Below, piece after piece: positions 42,964-51,045 of a stretch of 64,000 bases of DNA. The position numbers were made by a program, and so were the translations under genes. The DNA is taken from NCBI GenBank assembly GCA_022826925.1, contig JAJDTX010000025.1, positions 1 to 64,000 on the forward strand, read 5' to 3'. Source of the stretch: Bryobacterales bacterium (GTDB taxonomy: Bacteria; Acidobacteriota; Terriglobia; Bryobacterales; UBA6623). Each line of letters opens with the position of its first letter. Position 1 is the first letter of the stretch. The notes beneath the pieces were generated by a model. That model made no database searches and was not told the origin of the DNA. It saw nothing but the letters and a program-made list of their open reading frames with translations.

Positions 42964-44600
42964 ACGCGCGCGACACCGCGTGCGCGGCGCTCGCGCTGCT
43001 GGCCGCCGGTGCCGTGAACATTCGGGCCGAGTCGATCCATTACGTCGATATCGCCGCTACCGCGGGACTGCAACACGTATTCCCCAACGGCGGAGACCGC
43101 TCCAAGGCCTGGATTCTTGAAACCACCGGAAGCGGCGCAGCCTTCTTCGACTTCAACGCCGACGGCCTTCCGGATGCCTTCGTGGTGTCGGGCCAGGGGG
43201 GCACGAACCGCCTGTACCAGAACCAGGGCGGGCGGCGCTTCGTTGACGTAACCGAGCGAGCCGGACTGCTGAGCGAAGGCTGGGGACAGGGCGCTTGCGT
43301 CGGCGATGTGGACAACGATGGGTTCGCCGACCTCTTCGTCACCTACTGGGGCGAGAATCGCCTCTATCGCAACCAGTCCGGCGAGCGGTTCGAGCTTGTG
43401 CCCGTCCCCGACAGCGGCAGCTACAGCACGGGCTGCGCTTTTCTCGACGCTGACAATGACGGCGATCTGGATCTATTCGTTGCCAACTACCTGGAGTTCG
43501 ATTTCGAGCACACGCCGAAACCGGGCCAGAACCCGTACTGCTTCTATCGCGACATGCCCGTCGCCTGCGGCCCGCGCGGCCTGCCGTTCGCCCGCAACGA
43601 GTTCCTGCTCAATGAAGGCGCGGGCCGCTTCACCGACGCGTCCCGCAAAAGCGGGATCGCCGCTCCCGGCCGCAACTACTCGCTCGGAGCCGTCAGCGGA
43701 GACTTCAACGGGGACGGCTGGGCGGACATCTACGTCGCCTGCGACCGGACTCCGTCGATCCTATACATCAACCAGCGCGACGGCACGTTTGCCGACGAGG
43801 CGGTCTTGCGGGGCGTGGCCTTCGACGAGCACGGAGAGGCCCTTTCCGGCATGGGTGTCGCCGCCGGCGACATGGACGGCGACGGTGGCGACGATATCTT
43901 TCGCACGAACTTTTCCGACGAGCGCTCGACCCTGTACACCAACCGAGGCGACGGCGATTTCGACGATTCGACTGTTCGCTACGGCCTAGGCATCAATACA
44001 CGCTTCGTTGGCTGGGGCTGCGGATTCCTGGACACCGACAACGACGGGTGGCGAGACATACTCCTAGTCAACGGCCACGTCTTCCCCGAAGTCGAAACGC
44101 TGGTCGATAGCGACCTGAGCTATCGCGAGCCGCCCGTGCTGTATCGCAGCTTGCGGGGCCGAAAATTCGAGGACATCTCGGCCAGCGCCGGGCCCGGGAT
44201 GCGGCAAGAGCGCGCGGCGCGCGGCCTGGCCTTGGCCGACATCGATAACGACGGCAGGGTCGAGGCGTTGATCAACAGCCAGAACGAGCGGCCAGCCCTG
44301 CTAGCCCAGCAAGGCAGCGCCACGGGCAACTGGATCGTGCTGAACCTTGAGGGCAGCGTGTCGAACCGCAGCGCGATTGGCGCAAAGGTGCACGTCATCG
44401 CTGGCGCCGAGACACAGCGAGGAGAGGTCAGGGGCGGCGGCAGCTACCTCTCGCAACATGATTTGCGGCTTCATTTCGGGCTGGGCTCTGCCACAGAGGT
44501 CGATCTCGAAGTGCGGTGGCCGAGCGGTACGGACCAGCGCTTGGAGAGCCTGGCCGCGGGTCAAGTCCACACCATCCGCGAGCCGTCGCGGCGAGACTGA
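42960..44600 (+). CDS. secreted CRTAC1-family FG-GAP repeat protein (second copy)
   Basis: The start is GTG 42960, overlapping the TPR gene by GTGA. The 546-residue product has a signal peptide (about 1-22), then FG-GAP blades with calcium loops DFNADGLPD, DVDNDGFAD, DADNDGDLD, DFNGDGWAD, DTDNDGWRD and DIDNDGRVE. The C-terminal ASPIC/UnbV domain has SNRSAIGAKVHV, GGSYLSQHDLRLHFGLG and VRWPSGTDQ. It is 60-110 residues shorter than the copy at 25952-27772 but shares its plan, including EGWGQGACVGDVDNDG and CGPRGLPFARN. It is the last gene of a three-gene operon. Confidence 0.9.
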   Translation: MNARDTACAALALLAAGAVNIRAESIHYVDIAATAGLQHVFPNGGDRSKAWILETTGSGAAFFDFNADGLPDAFVVSGQGGTNRLYQNQGGRRFVDVTERAGLLSEGWGQGACVGDVDNDGFADLFVTYWGENRLYRNQSGERFELVPVPDSGSYSTGCAFLDADNDGDLDLFVANYLEFDFEHTPKPGQNPYCFYRDMPVACGPRGLPFARNEFLLNEGAGRFTDASRKSGIAAPGRNYSLGAVSGDFNGDGWADIYVACDRTPSILYINQRDGTFADEAVLRGVAFDEHGEALSGMGVAAGDMDGDGGDDIFRTNFSDERSTLYTNRGDGDFDDSTVRYGLGINTRFVGWGCGFLDTDNDGWRDILLVNGHVFPEVETLVDSDLSYREPPVLYRSLRGRKFEDISASAGPGMRQERAARGLALADIDNDGRVEALINSQNERPALLAQQGSATGNWIVLNLEGSVSNRSAIGAKVHVIAGAETQRGEVRGGGSYLSQHDLRLHFGLGSATEVDLEVRWPSGTDQRLESLAAGQVHTIREPSRRD

Positions 44601-44626
44601 GACCGGTCTCCGGCGCGCGCTGGCAG

Positions 44627-45841
44627 TCACACGGCGGGCGACCCGTTTGTCTTTTCCGATCCGCTGCGCCTGTATGCTTCGTGGACCTTCGCTATGGCCT
44701 TGGCGGCGTCGGCTGCATCGTCCCGAGTGCCCATGAAGATGTTCATTGGCAGCCAAAACGCATTGCCGGTCGCAGCTTCGGCAACCGGACAGGGCAGCAC
44801 GCGGTGCGGCTGCCGGTCAAACAGCGGGTTCGCGTACAAGGCATGCGGGTAGAACGGCCGCACGGGCACGCCCTCGGCCTGGACGGCGGCGACAAAGCGG
44901 TCACGGTCCGTCCCGAACTCGCCTTCCGAGATACGGCCCGGAACGATATACCGTGTCTGCACGGCGGCACCGGGCGGCGCTTGCTGGAAGTCAATGCCCG
45001 GAACTCCTTCCAGCTCTCGCTGGAAGCGGCCGAAGTTGGCCGCTCTGAGGCGGATCTGATCCTGCAATCGCTCTAGTTGCGAACCCAGCAACACCGCTTG
45101 CATCGCGGTCATCCTCAAGTTGGTCCCGACCTCGAAATGCTCGAACCACCCCTTGCCCGGCAGGCGCCCGGCGTCTGCGATCGAGCGCGCCTTGCCGGCC
45201 AAGTCCTCGTCATTCGTGATAAAGATGCCGCCCTCTCCAGCCGTCATGGCCTTCGAGTTTTGAAAGCTGAAGGTGCCGATCGTCCCCAGACCGCCGGCAC
45301 GCGTGCCGAACCACTCCGCGCCATGGGCGTGGGCGGCGTCTTCGATTACGACCGTTTGGTGGTCCGTCGCAACGCTGACGAGACGGTCCATGTCCGCTAT
45401 CACTCCGCCAAAATGCACCGGAATCATTGCCTTGGTGGCTTCGGACAGCCCTTCTACGACCCTCACGGGGTCGAGGTTGTAGGTGTCAGCTTCGATGTCG
45501 ACGAAGACAGGCACGCCGCCGACGCGACAGACGGCGGTGGCCGTGGCGATAAAGCTGTGCGCCGGCACGATCACTTCGTCGCCCTGGCCGATGCCAAGCG
45601 CGTGCATGGCGAGTTCCAGCGCCATCGTTCCACTAGAGACGGCGACCCCGAAGGCCGCGTCGTGGTACTGGGCGAAGAGGCTCTCGAAGCTGGCGACCGG
45701 CGGACTGCCGCCGCCCCAGCCAGAGGTTTCGAGCACCTCGCGAACCCGTTCCAGGTCGGTGCCGCCTATGGTCGGCCACGCCGGGTACGGCGCTTTGCGC
45801 AGAGCGTCTCCGCCTGCCACTGCCAAGACCGGCACAGCCAT
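44627..45841 (-). CDS. DegT/DnrJ/EryC1/StrS-family sugar aminotransferase
   Basis: I start at ATG 45841 (MAVPVLAVAGG); a TACACT -10 box lies eight bases before it. The 404-residue PLP enzyme has GSPPVASFESLFAQYH, the SSGTMALELAMHALGI helix, VIEDAAHAHGAEW and the PLP lysine 197 in SFQNSKAMTAGEGG. This family aminates keto-sugars for cell-surface polysaccharides or antibiotics. No other sugar-nucleotide gene is adjacent, so the pathway cannot be named. It is convergent with the CRTAC1 gene. Confidence 0.9.
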   Translation of the reverse strand: MAVPVLAVAGGDALRKAPYPAWPTIGGTDLERVREVLETSGWGGGSPPVASFESLFAQYHDAAFGVAVSSGTMALELAMHALGIGQGDEVIVPAHSFIATATAVCRVGGVPVFVDIEADTYNLDPVRVVEGLSEATKAMIPVHFGGVIADMDRLVSVATDHQTVVIEDAAHAHGAEWFGTRAGGLGTIGTFSFQNSKAMTAGEGGIFITNDEDLAGKARSIADAGRLPGKGWFEHFEVGTNLRMTAMQAVLLGSQLERLQDQIRLRAANFGRFQRELEGVPGIDFQQAPPGAAVQTRYIVPGRISEGEFGTDRDRFVAAVQAEGVPVRPFYPHALYANPLFDRQPHRVLPCPVAEAATGNAFWLPMNIFMGTRDDAADAAKAIAKVHEAYRRSGSEKTNGSPAV

Positions 45842-46322
45842 GGTCTCCCAGTGTAATTCGGCAGGCAGAAGCACGGCGCTTGCCACTGCAGCGGTGTCGT
45901 AGACGGATAGACGGGAGCCCTTTTTCTGACGGATAGAAGTGAGCCCTCTTCGGTGTCTTGTGGAGGCGGCGGCTCGCGGGCCCAGCGACCTAGGGAGATC
46001 TGAGTAGCCTGTGCGACGCCTCGATCCCCGGAACAGTTCCCGCTTCGCTCGCCAAGCAAGAGGATGACTTGCTCGGCTCTCCGCCCACGGGCACCCGTGA
46101 TCGCGTTCCCGCAGGTCGCGCCGGCTAGCTTGGAGGGATCACGGCGGCACATCTCGGAAGAGACTCGCTGGAGGCCCAACGTCGCAGGCCAAGCAGTCGC
46201 CGCCGTCCCGGCCCGCCCGGTGAACGCAGGTGCAGGCGCCCATGGTGGGCTGGACGGTCCGATTGGCGCAATTCCGATCTCGGCAGGCCGGCCAAATTCC
46301 CGTCGCAGACCTGCCGGCGGTC
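45842..46322. other. 481-bp spacer with possible insertion-sequence end
   Basis: No gene is supported here. Frames on both strands lack ribosome sites and recognisable motifs. The left part holds the aminotransferase -10 box (45850-45855, minus strand) and a pair of 25-bp direct repeats (45902-45951). The rest is GC-rich and featureless. Confidence 0.5.
45902..45951. repeat. two direct repeats resembling an insertion-sequence terminus
   Basis: GACGGATAGACGGGAGCCC plus TTTTTC (45902-45926) and GACGGATAGAAGTGAGCCC plus TCTTC (45928-45951) are imperfect direct repeats with a 26-base period. Tandem terminal repeats of this kind occur at the ends of IS21-type elements. No transposase is present, so at most a solitary end remains. 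Confidence 0.4.
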
Positions 46323-47843
46323 TCAGGAAGTCCCCAATGCCTTGCGGGCGCGCGTCACAGCGGCCGCGTCCCGGTCGGAAGGACCGTGCAGGTAGTATGT
46401 CGACGCGGCCAGCATGTGAGGTCGCCATGCCGGACTCACCAGGGCGAGATCTTCGAAGATTGCCGCTGCGTACTTGAAGCGGTGGGACTCATCCACCTTG
46501 CGGAACAGGATTCCGAGCGACGACCTGAAGAACTCTGTTAAGTCCGGTTGGTCCTTTGCGTAGCCGAAGGCCCTTCGCGCGGCCTCGTCGATGTCCGTGT
46601 CGAGCTGTCCGAGGATCGCGGCGACCTCTTCGCTTCCGCTCTGGGACTCGTCAGCGCGCTCGAGCTTGCTGAGGTCCAAAGGCCTCATTTCACCGCCCTG
46701 CGACATATAGTCTCCGAACTGGCCCATCCATCCAACGCCTTGCAGCAGCAGGTACAGGCGCGTCTCGGCATCGCCGGACATCCGGAATGCGTAATGCAAG
46801 GCGTTCGCGGAGGTGACGCAGTGGACTCCGAGAATGCCGGGAAGCCTAAGCATCAAGTCGCCGGCGGCAAGGTGGATGCCGTCCCAAGCGTCGCGAGCGT
46901 TGGCCTGCCCTTCCGCCAGCATCTTCGCGACTTCGGTGCTTGCAGCGACTGGCTCGGTGCCTCGCACCGCCTCCAATACGCCCCGCGCACGGGACGGATC
47001 CGTCGATTCCCCCGAAATCCAGTCCGGTGGCAACTTCGGAAGCAACTTGCCCGCCGTCTCCGCATTGGCGGGATGGGACTGATCCTCGAAGGTGTAGCCA
47101 TTCATGCGACGATCTGTCCCAAAATCCAGGAGCCCGAGGACCAACGACCGCAACGCCGGTTCCGCGTGACGCCAGCCGATCGCCTGCAGGGTGCGCCATG
47201 CGCTTGCGGTGAAGATCGCCTTGTGCCCGATATTGCGATAATCCCTCGCTCCGTACCGCCACAGCCCCTCGATGACCTCGTGTCCGCCCTTCGTGCGGGC
47301 AAGCGCCGTGATGGCGCGATCCGCCCGTTCCTCGTCCCAAGACTGCATGGCGGCGTGGAACTCCCCCCAAGCGTTGCCCGCCGAGGGCAGCGGTCCCTTG
47401 GGTCTGCGCAGCTGGAAATCGTCCTCGTCGGCGTCCCGCTGCTGCGACTGCTTGAAGTAGTCGAGAGCCCATAGCAGCGGCAGGAGCCGCTCGCGATCCG
47501 GCGCGTCCAGGCTCAGCTGGTTCGCTGAGTGCAGGACGAAGACGCAATGGAACTTGAATCCCGGCGGCTGCGGACTGACATTCCGGATCCCGGCCAAGAA
47601 CAGAGCCGACAGCAGCTCGCGGTACGAGAGTCCCGCTTTGAGCCGCCCTGCGACGACTTCGATGCAGTCGCTGCGGGGCGTCTCCTCGATCAGTCGGACG
47701 AGCGGCTCGATATCGGCACCGAAGCGGACGATGTCGGACGCGACGGCTTGGTCCGCCGCCGCTAGCGTCGTGCCCTTCCAAAGGCCCCCAGAGACGATCG
47801 ATCCGGACCCTGCGATGCCCTTGATTGCTTCCCTGCGGTTCAT
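46323..47843 (-). CDS. Tat-exported hypothetical protein
   Basis: I start at ATG 47843, which opens MNRREAIKGIAGSGSIVSGG, a Tat-type signal with the RR pair; an upstream ATG (47876) would bury it. The 506-residue product is largely helical, with no membrane helix after the signal. Recognisable landmarks are GLSYRELLSALFLAGIRNV, FVLHSANQLSLDAPDRERLL, LGVHCVTSANALHYAFR and LLLQGVGWMGQFG. Repeated His in H-S-A-N and T-S-A-N-A-L-H contexts could bind a metal or cofactor, which would fit Tat export, but this is inference. I do not recognise the family. Confidence 0.7.
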   Translation of the reverse strand: MNRREAIKGIAGSGSIVSGGLWKGTTLAAADQAVASDIVRFGADIEPLVRLIEETPRSDCIEVVAGRLKAGLSYRELLSALFLAGIRNVSPQPPGFKFHCVFVLHSANQLSLDAPDRERLLPLLWALDYFKQSQQRDADEDDFQLRRPKGPLPSAGNAWGEFHAAMQSWDEERADRAITALARTKGGHEVIEGLWRYGARDYRNIGHKAIFTASAWRTLQAIGWRHAEPALRSLVLGLLDFGTDRRMNGYTFEDQSHPANAETAGKLLPKLPPDWISGESTDPSRARGVLEAVRGTEPVAASTEVAKMLAEGQANARDAWDGIHLAAGDLMLRLPGILGVHCVTSANALHYAFRMSGDAETRLYLLLQGVGWMGQFGDYMSQGGEMRPLDLSKLERADESQSGSEEVAAILGQLDTDIDEAARRAFGYAKDQPDLTEFFRSSLGILFRKVDESHRFKYAAAIFEDLALVSPAWRPHMLAASTYYLHGPSDRDAAAVTRARKALGTS

Positions 47844-48405
47844 TCGACCGGAGCCTCCGCCCGTCGTCGCCTTCATGGAAGCACGAACCGGACCCGGCGC
47901 GGGCGTTTTTTACGAGAGAAGCCCGAAAATCCACATCCCTCGGCGAAGCTTCGCCCGATTCGCGCGAGGGCTTCAGAGAATCGGGAGCGAGCGGGTCCGA
48001 AAGGGAGGGTGCTGGAGAGGTGCCAGCGCAGATCCCCAACTGCTGCCTCGGGTCGGACTGCGAACATCGGGTGCTTGCACGCAAGCCGGCTGCCGGCCGC
48101 AATTGCCGTCGACCGTGTCGCGCTGGCCTCGCGCGGCCGCAGTGGATTACCGGAATCGTAGATGCCGAGCCAGTGGTTCGCAAAGCGCAGTTCGTCCTGT
48201 GGCATCACCGGCAGCCTAGGGCAGGCCTCGCAGCGGACACCCAGCTCGTGCGGCTGCGGCGCCGACCCGTCTCTCAATCCATTTCTGCCCGGCGCAGGCT
48301 AGGGCTCTGTGAGGCAGCACCCTCCGCATCCCGGGCAGCGGGGAATGGCACCATTGCCGCAGGATCGGCCGCTCTGGTACTGTAACGGCTTAGGATTTGG
48401 CACCC
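47844..48405. other. 562-bp divergent spacer
   Basis: No gene is supported. Visible elements are a small hairpin followed by six T on the plus strand (47893-47911), a 14-base palindrome GGCGAAGCTTCGCC (47942-47955) and the aldolase promoter near the right end. The promoter of the leftward Tat-protein gene is not clear. Confidence 0.4.
48354..48383 (+). promoter_or_regulatory. promoter of the KDPG aldolase gene
   Basis: TTGCCG (48354-48359) and TACTGT (48378-48383) are 18 bases apart, with TGG directly before the -10 box. Transcription would start near 48390, about 16 bases before ATG 48406. Confidence 0.35.
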
Positions 48406-49056
48406 ATGGCCAAGCAGGACATTCTGAACACGATCTTGGATGTAGGCATCATCCCGATCGTTCGCACCGATGACGCCGACCACGCGCTGTACGCGATCGA
48501 GGCGATTTGCAACGCGGGCATACCGGTTTTGGAGGTCACCATGACCGTCCCGGGGGCCATCAAGACGCTGGAAACGGCATGCGACCGCTTCGGCGACAGT
48601 CTCGTCCTCGGCGCCGGGACCGTCCTAGATGCCAGTACAGCGCGCAATTGCATGCTGGCCGGCGCCGAGTTCTGCGTCACCCCCTCGCTCGATCTCGCAA
48701 CGATCGAGATCTGCAATCGCTACTCGAAATGCGTGATTCCGGGCGCGCTCACCCCCACGGAGATCATGACCGCGTGGGATGCGGGGGCTTCCATGATCAA
48801 GGTGTTCCCCGTCGGCGCGGTCGGCGGCGCGAGCTACATCAAGGCCGTCAAGGCCCCGCTGCCCCACGTGCTGCTCGTGCCGACCGGGGGCGTGACCCTA
48901 GCCAACGCCGGAGACTTCTTCCGGGCCGGCGCCAGCGCGGTCGCAGTTGGCTCAGAACTGGTCAACAAGCGCTGGCTGAAGAACGAAGACTTCGGGCGCA
49001 TCGAGACCGCCGCGCGGGGGTTTCTCGATACGGTGGCCGAATCGCGCGCGGCCTGA
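48406..49056 (+). CDS. eda: KDPG/KHG aldolase
   Basis: The 216-residue TIM-barrel protein has IIPIVRTDDADHA at the N-terminus, the catalytic Glu 43 in VLEVTMT, GAGTVLD, and the Schiff-base lysine 132 in MIKVFPVGAVGG, all family marks. It splits 2-keto-3-deoxy-6-phosphogluconate to pyruvate and glyceraldehyde-3-phosphate (Entner-Doudoroff or sugar-acid use), or the related hydroxyglutarate substrate. I choose ATG 48406 over TTG 48397 because it fits the family N-terminus. The next gene follows after nine bases and is probably co-transcribed, although functionally unrelated. Confidence 0.92.
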   Translation: MAKQDILNTILDVGIIPIVRTDDADHALYAIEAICNAGIPVLEVTMTVPGAIKTLETACDRFGDSLVLGAGTVLDASTARNCMLAGAEFCVTPSLDLATIEICNRYSKCVIPGALTPTEIMTAWDAGASMIKVFPVGAVGGASYIKAVKAPLPHVLLVPTGGVTLANAGDFFRAGASAVAVGSELVNKRWLKNEDFGRIETAARGFLDTVAESRAA

Positions 49057-49065
49057 GCTGCCTGC

Positions 49066-50088
49066 GTGAGCGATCCGATCCTCTCCCGACTCTCGCCCGA
49101 AGCCTCGATCGTCTTGGTGCGGCTGCGGTCCCTGGGCGACACGGTATTGGTGACTCCCGCCTTTTCTCTGCTGCGCCGGGCGATGCCCCGCGCAAGTATC
49201 CACGTCGCGATGGAAGAGCGCTTTGCGGACTTGCTGGCGGGCCAACCGGACATCGACGGAGTGGTGCGCCTCGCGACGGGTGCCGGAGCTCTGGGCAAAG
49301 CCCGCCTAGTGCGGGAACTTCGCGCGCTGCAGCCGAGCCTGTGCATTGACATGCACGGCGGAACGACGGCGGCTTGGTGCACAGCCCTGTCCGGGGCGCA
49401 CTGGCGGGCGGGGTTTGCCCACTTCCGCCAGCGCTGGGCCTACAACGTTCGCATCCCGCGTCCCCAAGAGGTGCTCGAACGCGCCGAGGACGAAAGCGTG
49501 CATACCGCCGAGCACCACGCCGCGGCCATCATGCACCTGGGTGGAAGGCTAGAGTCGATCCCGGGCGCCCGCCTGGCAGCAGTGCCGGCGGATGCAGACC
49601 AGCCGTATGCGATCGTTCACGCCGGCGCGACTTACGCCACCAAGACTTGGCAGCTGTCGCATTTCCTGGCGATGGCCGACCGGCTGCGGAAGCGTCACGG
49701 ACTGGAGCCGGTCTTCGTTGCCGGCCCTGACGAGGCGGACCTTGCCGCCAAGCTAGCGGGCTTTCAGGTGCGCCAGGGACTGCCCTTGCCCGACCTGATG
49801 TCGCTCTTGGCCGGTGCGCGGCTGTTCGTGGGCAACGACTCCGGCCCGGCCCACATAGCGGCGGCGTTCAACGTCCCCTGCGTGACGATCTTTGGGTCTT
49901 CAAACTCAAAGATCTGGCATCCGTGGAAGACTCAGCACAGGGTTGTCGAGACCGCCTGGGACTGCAAGCCCTGCCCGGGCGACCGCTGCTACGCCTTCGA
50001 CGAGCCCCGCTGCATCCTGTCGGTGACACAGGAAGCCGTCGCGCAAGCCGTCGACGAACTGCTGGCGGAGGGCCGGAGCGCTAGCTGA
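49066..50088 (+). CDS. glycosyltransferase family 9 (heptosyltransferase-like)
   Basis: The 340-residue protein starts at GTG 49066. Family 9 marks are VLVRLRSLGDTVLVTPAF at the N-terminus, AIVHAGATYATKTW at the start of the second Rossmann domain, and the nucleotide-sugar loop LFVGNDSGPAHIAAAFNVP. CKPCPGDRCYAFDEPRC near the end resembles the cysteine-rich tail of several ADP-heptose:LPS heptosyltransferases. It probably adds a sugar to the lipopolysaccharide core at the inner membrane. Its stop overlaps that of the convergent metW by eight bases. Confidence 0.88.
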   Translation: MSDPILSRLSPEASIVLVRLRSLGDTVLVTPAFSLLRRAMPRASIHVAMEERFADLLAGQPDIDGVVRLATGAGALGKARLVRELRALQPSLCIDMHGGTTAAWCTALSGAHWRAGFAHFRQRWAYNVRIPRPQEVLERAEDESVHTAEHHAAAIMHLGGRLESIPGARLAAVPADADQPYAIVHAGATYATKTWQLSHFLAMADRLRKRHGLEPVFVAGPDEADLAAKLAGFQVRQGLPLPDLMSLLAGARLFVGNDSGPAHIAAAFNVPCVTIFGSSNSKIWHPWKTQHRVVETAWDCKPCPGDRCYAFDEPRCILSVTQEAVAQAVDELLAEGRSAS

Positions 50089-50704
50089 GCAGGTAGATCG
50101 CCGAATCGGCTAGGAGGTTGGGCTGGCTGGCCACCCGCCGGCCGCGCCGCAGGAAGCATGTCTGCTCGGCGCGGAGCCCCTCTTGGCCCAACAGGTCCTC
50201 GAAGTCGAGGATCGTCAGCACGCGGATGTTCGGCGAGTCGTACCACTGGTACGGAAGGTGCCCCGTGCGGGGAGCCTTGCCGGTGCATAGCAGCGACAGG
50301 CGCACGCTCCAGTGGCCGAAGTTGGGGAAGGCCACGACGATCCGCCGGCCCACCCGCCGCATTTCCCGCATCAGCTCGAGGGGATGCCGCACGACCTGCA
50401 GTGTCTGGCTGAGTATCACGTAGTCGAAACAGGCGTCCGGGTAGTCGGCCAAGCCTTGGTTGATGTCGCCCTGATAGACGGACAGGCCCAGTTCGACGCA
50501 TCGCCGGACCTTTTCCGGAGCGATCTCGACCCCGCGCGCCTCGATGCGCTTGTGCCGCGCCAGCCAAGCGAGCAGATCGCCTTCGCCGCAGCCGAGATCC
50601 AACACTGTCGAGGCCTCCCCGATCATGTCGGCGATGATGCGGTGATCCTCGCGCGCCAGCAATTCTGGCACGGCCGCGACCTCTGACGGCTCCAAGACTG
50701 GCAT
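50081..50704 (-). CDS. metW: MetW-family methyltransferase-like protein
   Basis: I start at ATG 50704 because a TATAAT box (50719-50724) rules out the upstream TTG 50716. The 207-residue product has the SAM-binding loop VLDLGCGEGDLLAWL, GVEIAPEKVRRC, the MetW-specific VYQGDINQGL and DYVILSQTLQVVRHP, and FPNFGHWSVRL. MetW usually works with MetX in methionine synthesis as an acyltransferase partner. No metX is adjacent here, which is unusual. It is convergent with the GT9 gene. Confidence 0.9.
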   Translation of the reverse strand: MPVLEPSEVAAVPELLAREDHRIIADMIGEASTVLDLGCGEGDLLAWLARHKRIEARGVEIAPEKVRRCVELGLSVYQGDINQGLADYPDACFDYVILSQTLQVVRHPLELMREMRRVGRRIVVAFPNFGHWSVRLSLLCTGKAPRTGHLPYQWYDSPNIRVLTILDFEDLLGQEGLRAEQTCFLRRGRRVASQPNLLADSAIYLLS

Positions 50705-50718
50705 CGCCCGTTTCAAGA

Positions 50719-50724
50719 ATTATA
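50719..50724 (-). promoter_or_regulatory. -10 box of metW
   Basis: Read on the minus strand, a perfect TATAAT ends 14 bases before ATG 50704, leaving a leader of only about seven bases. I find no good -35 hexamer at 16-18 bases. Confidence 0.45.
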
Positions 50725-51008
50725 TGCCGTCAGGTTCTTTCCGATGCGCCGACTCAGGGCGCAGCCGACGGCCCCATCGAGCGCGCATCCCCTATGCCAC
50801 GGCTCGTTGGTGAGCGAACCATCGCCGGCCGGAAAGACCTGAACGATGTCCTGCCGCTCCCCGCGCAGGCTTCCCCTAGCTGCCGCAAGGGCACGCACGA
50901 CCGTCGGACAAAGTTCGCGCCCGGTCTCTCGGTCGGACAGCGAGACTGTCTCGCCGTGCAAGGCTTCGACAGGGCCGCGTCGACATGCCTGCGCGTGAAT
51001 GCGGTTCG

Positions 51009-51038
51009 TTGACCGCCGGACCGTCCCGGCGGTAAACT
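51009..51038 (+). promoter_or_regulatory. promoter of the cyanophycinase-like gene
   Basis: TTGACC (51009-51014) and TAAACT (51033-51038) are 18 bases apart. Transcription should begin near 51045, immediately before the TTG start at 51046, so the mRNA would be leaderless. Confidence 0.6.
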
Positions 51039-51045
51039 CGGCGAG

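Larger units (their letters stand above)
50705..51045. other. 341-bp divergent spacer with two promoters
   Basis: Frames here lack ribosome sites and recognisable motifs, so I see no gene. The left end holds the metW -10 box and the right end the promoter of the cyanophycinase-like gene. Confidence 0.5.

Noticed and set aside
44599-44610. GAGACCGGTCTC palindrome at the end of the second CRTAC1 gene
   Set aside because: A hairpin from it would have only four pairs and no T-tract; by itself it is not evidence for a terminator or operator.
45766-46428. A 220-codon minus-strand frame in the spacer before the aminotransferase
   Set aside because: No ribosome site, no motif, biased R/P/G composition and overlap with two better-supported genes.
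47893-47911. Plus-strand hairpin followed by six T, like a terminator
   Set aside because: The stem is only four pairs and no rightward gene ends upstream of it; it lies at the 5' side of a leftward gene.
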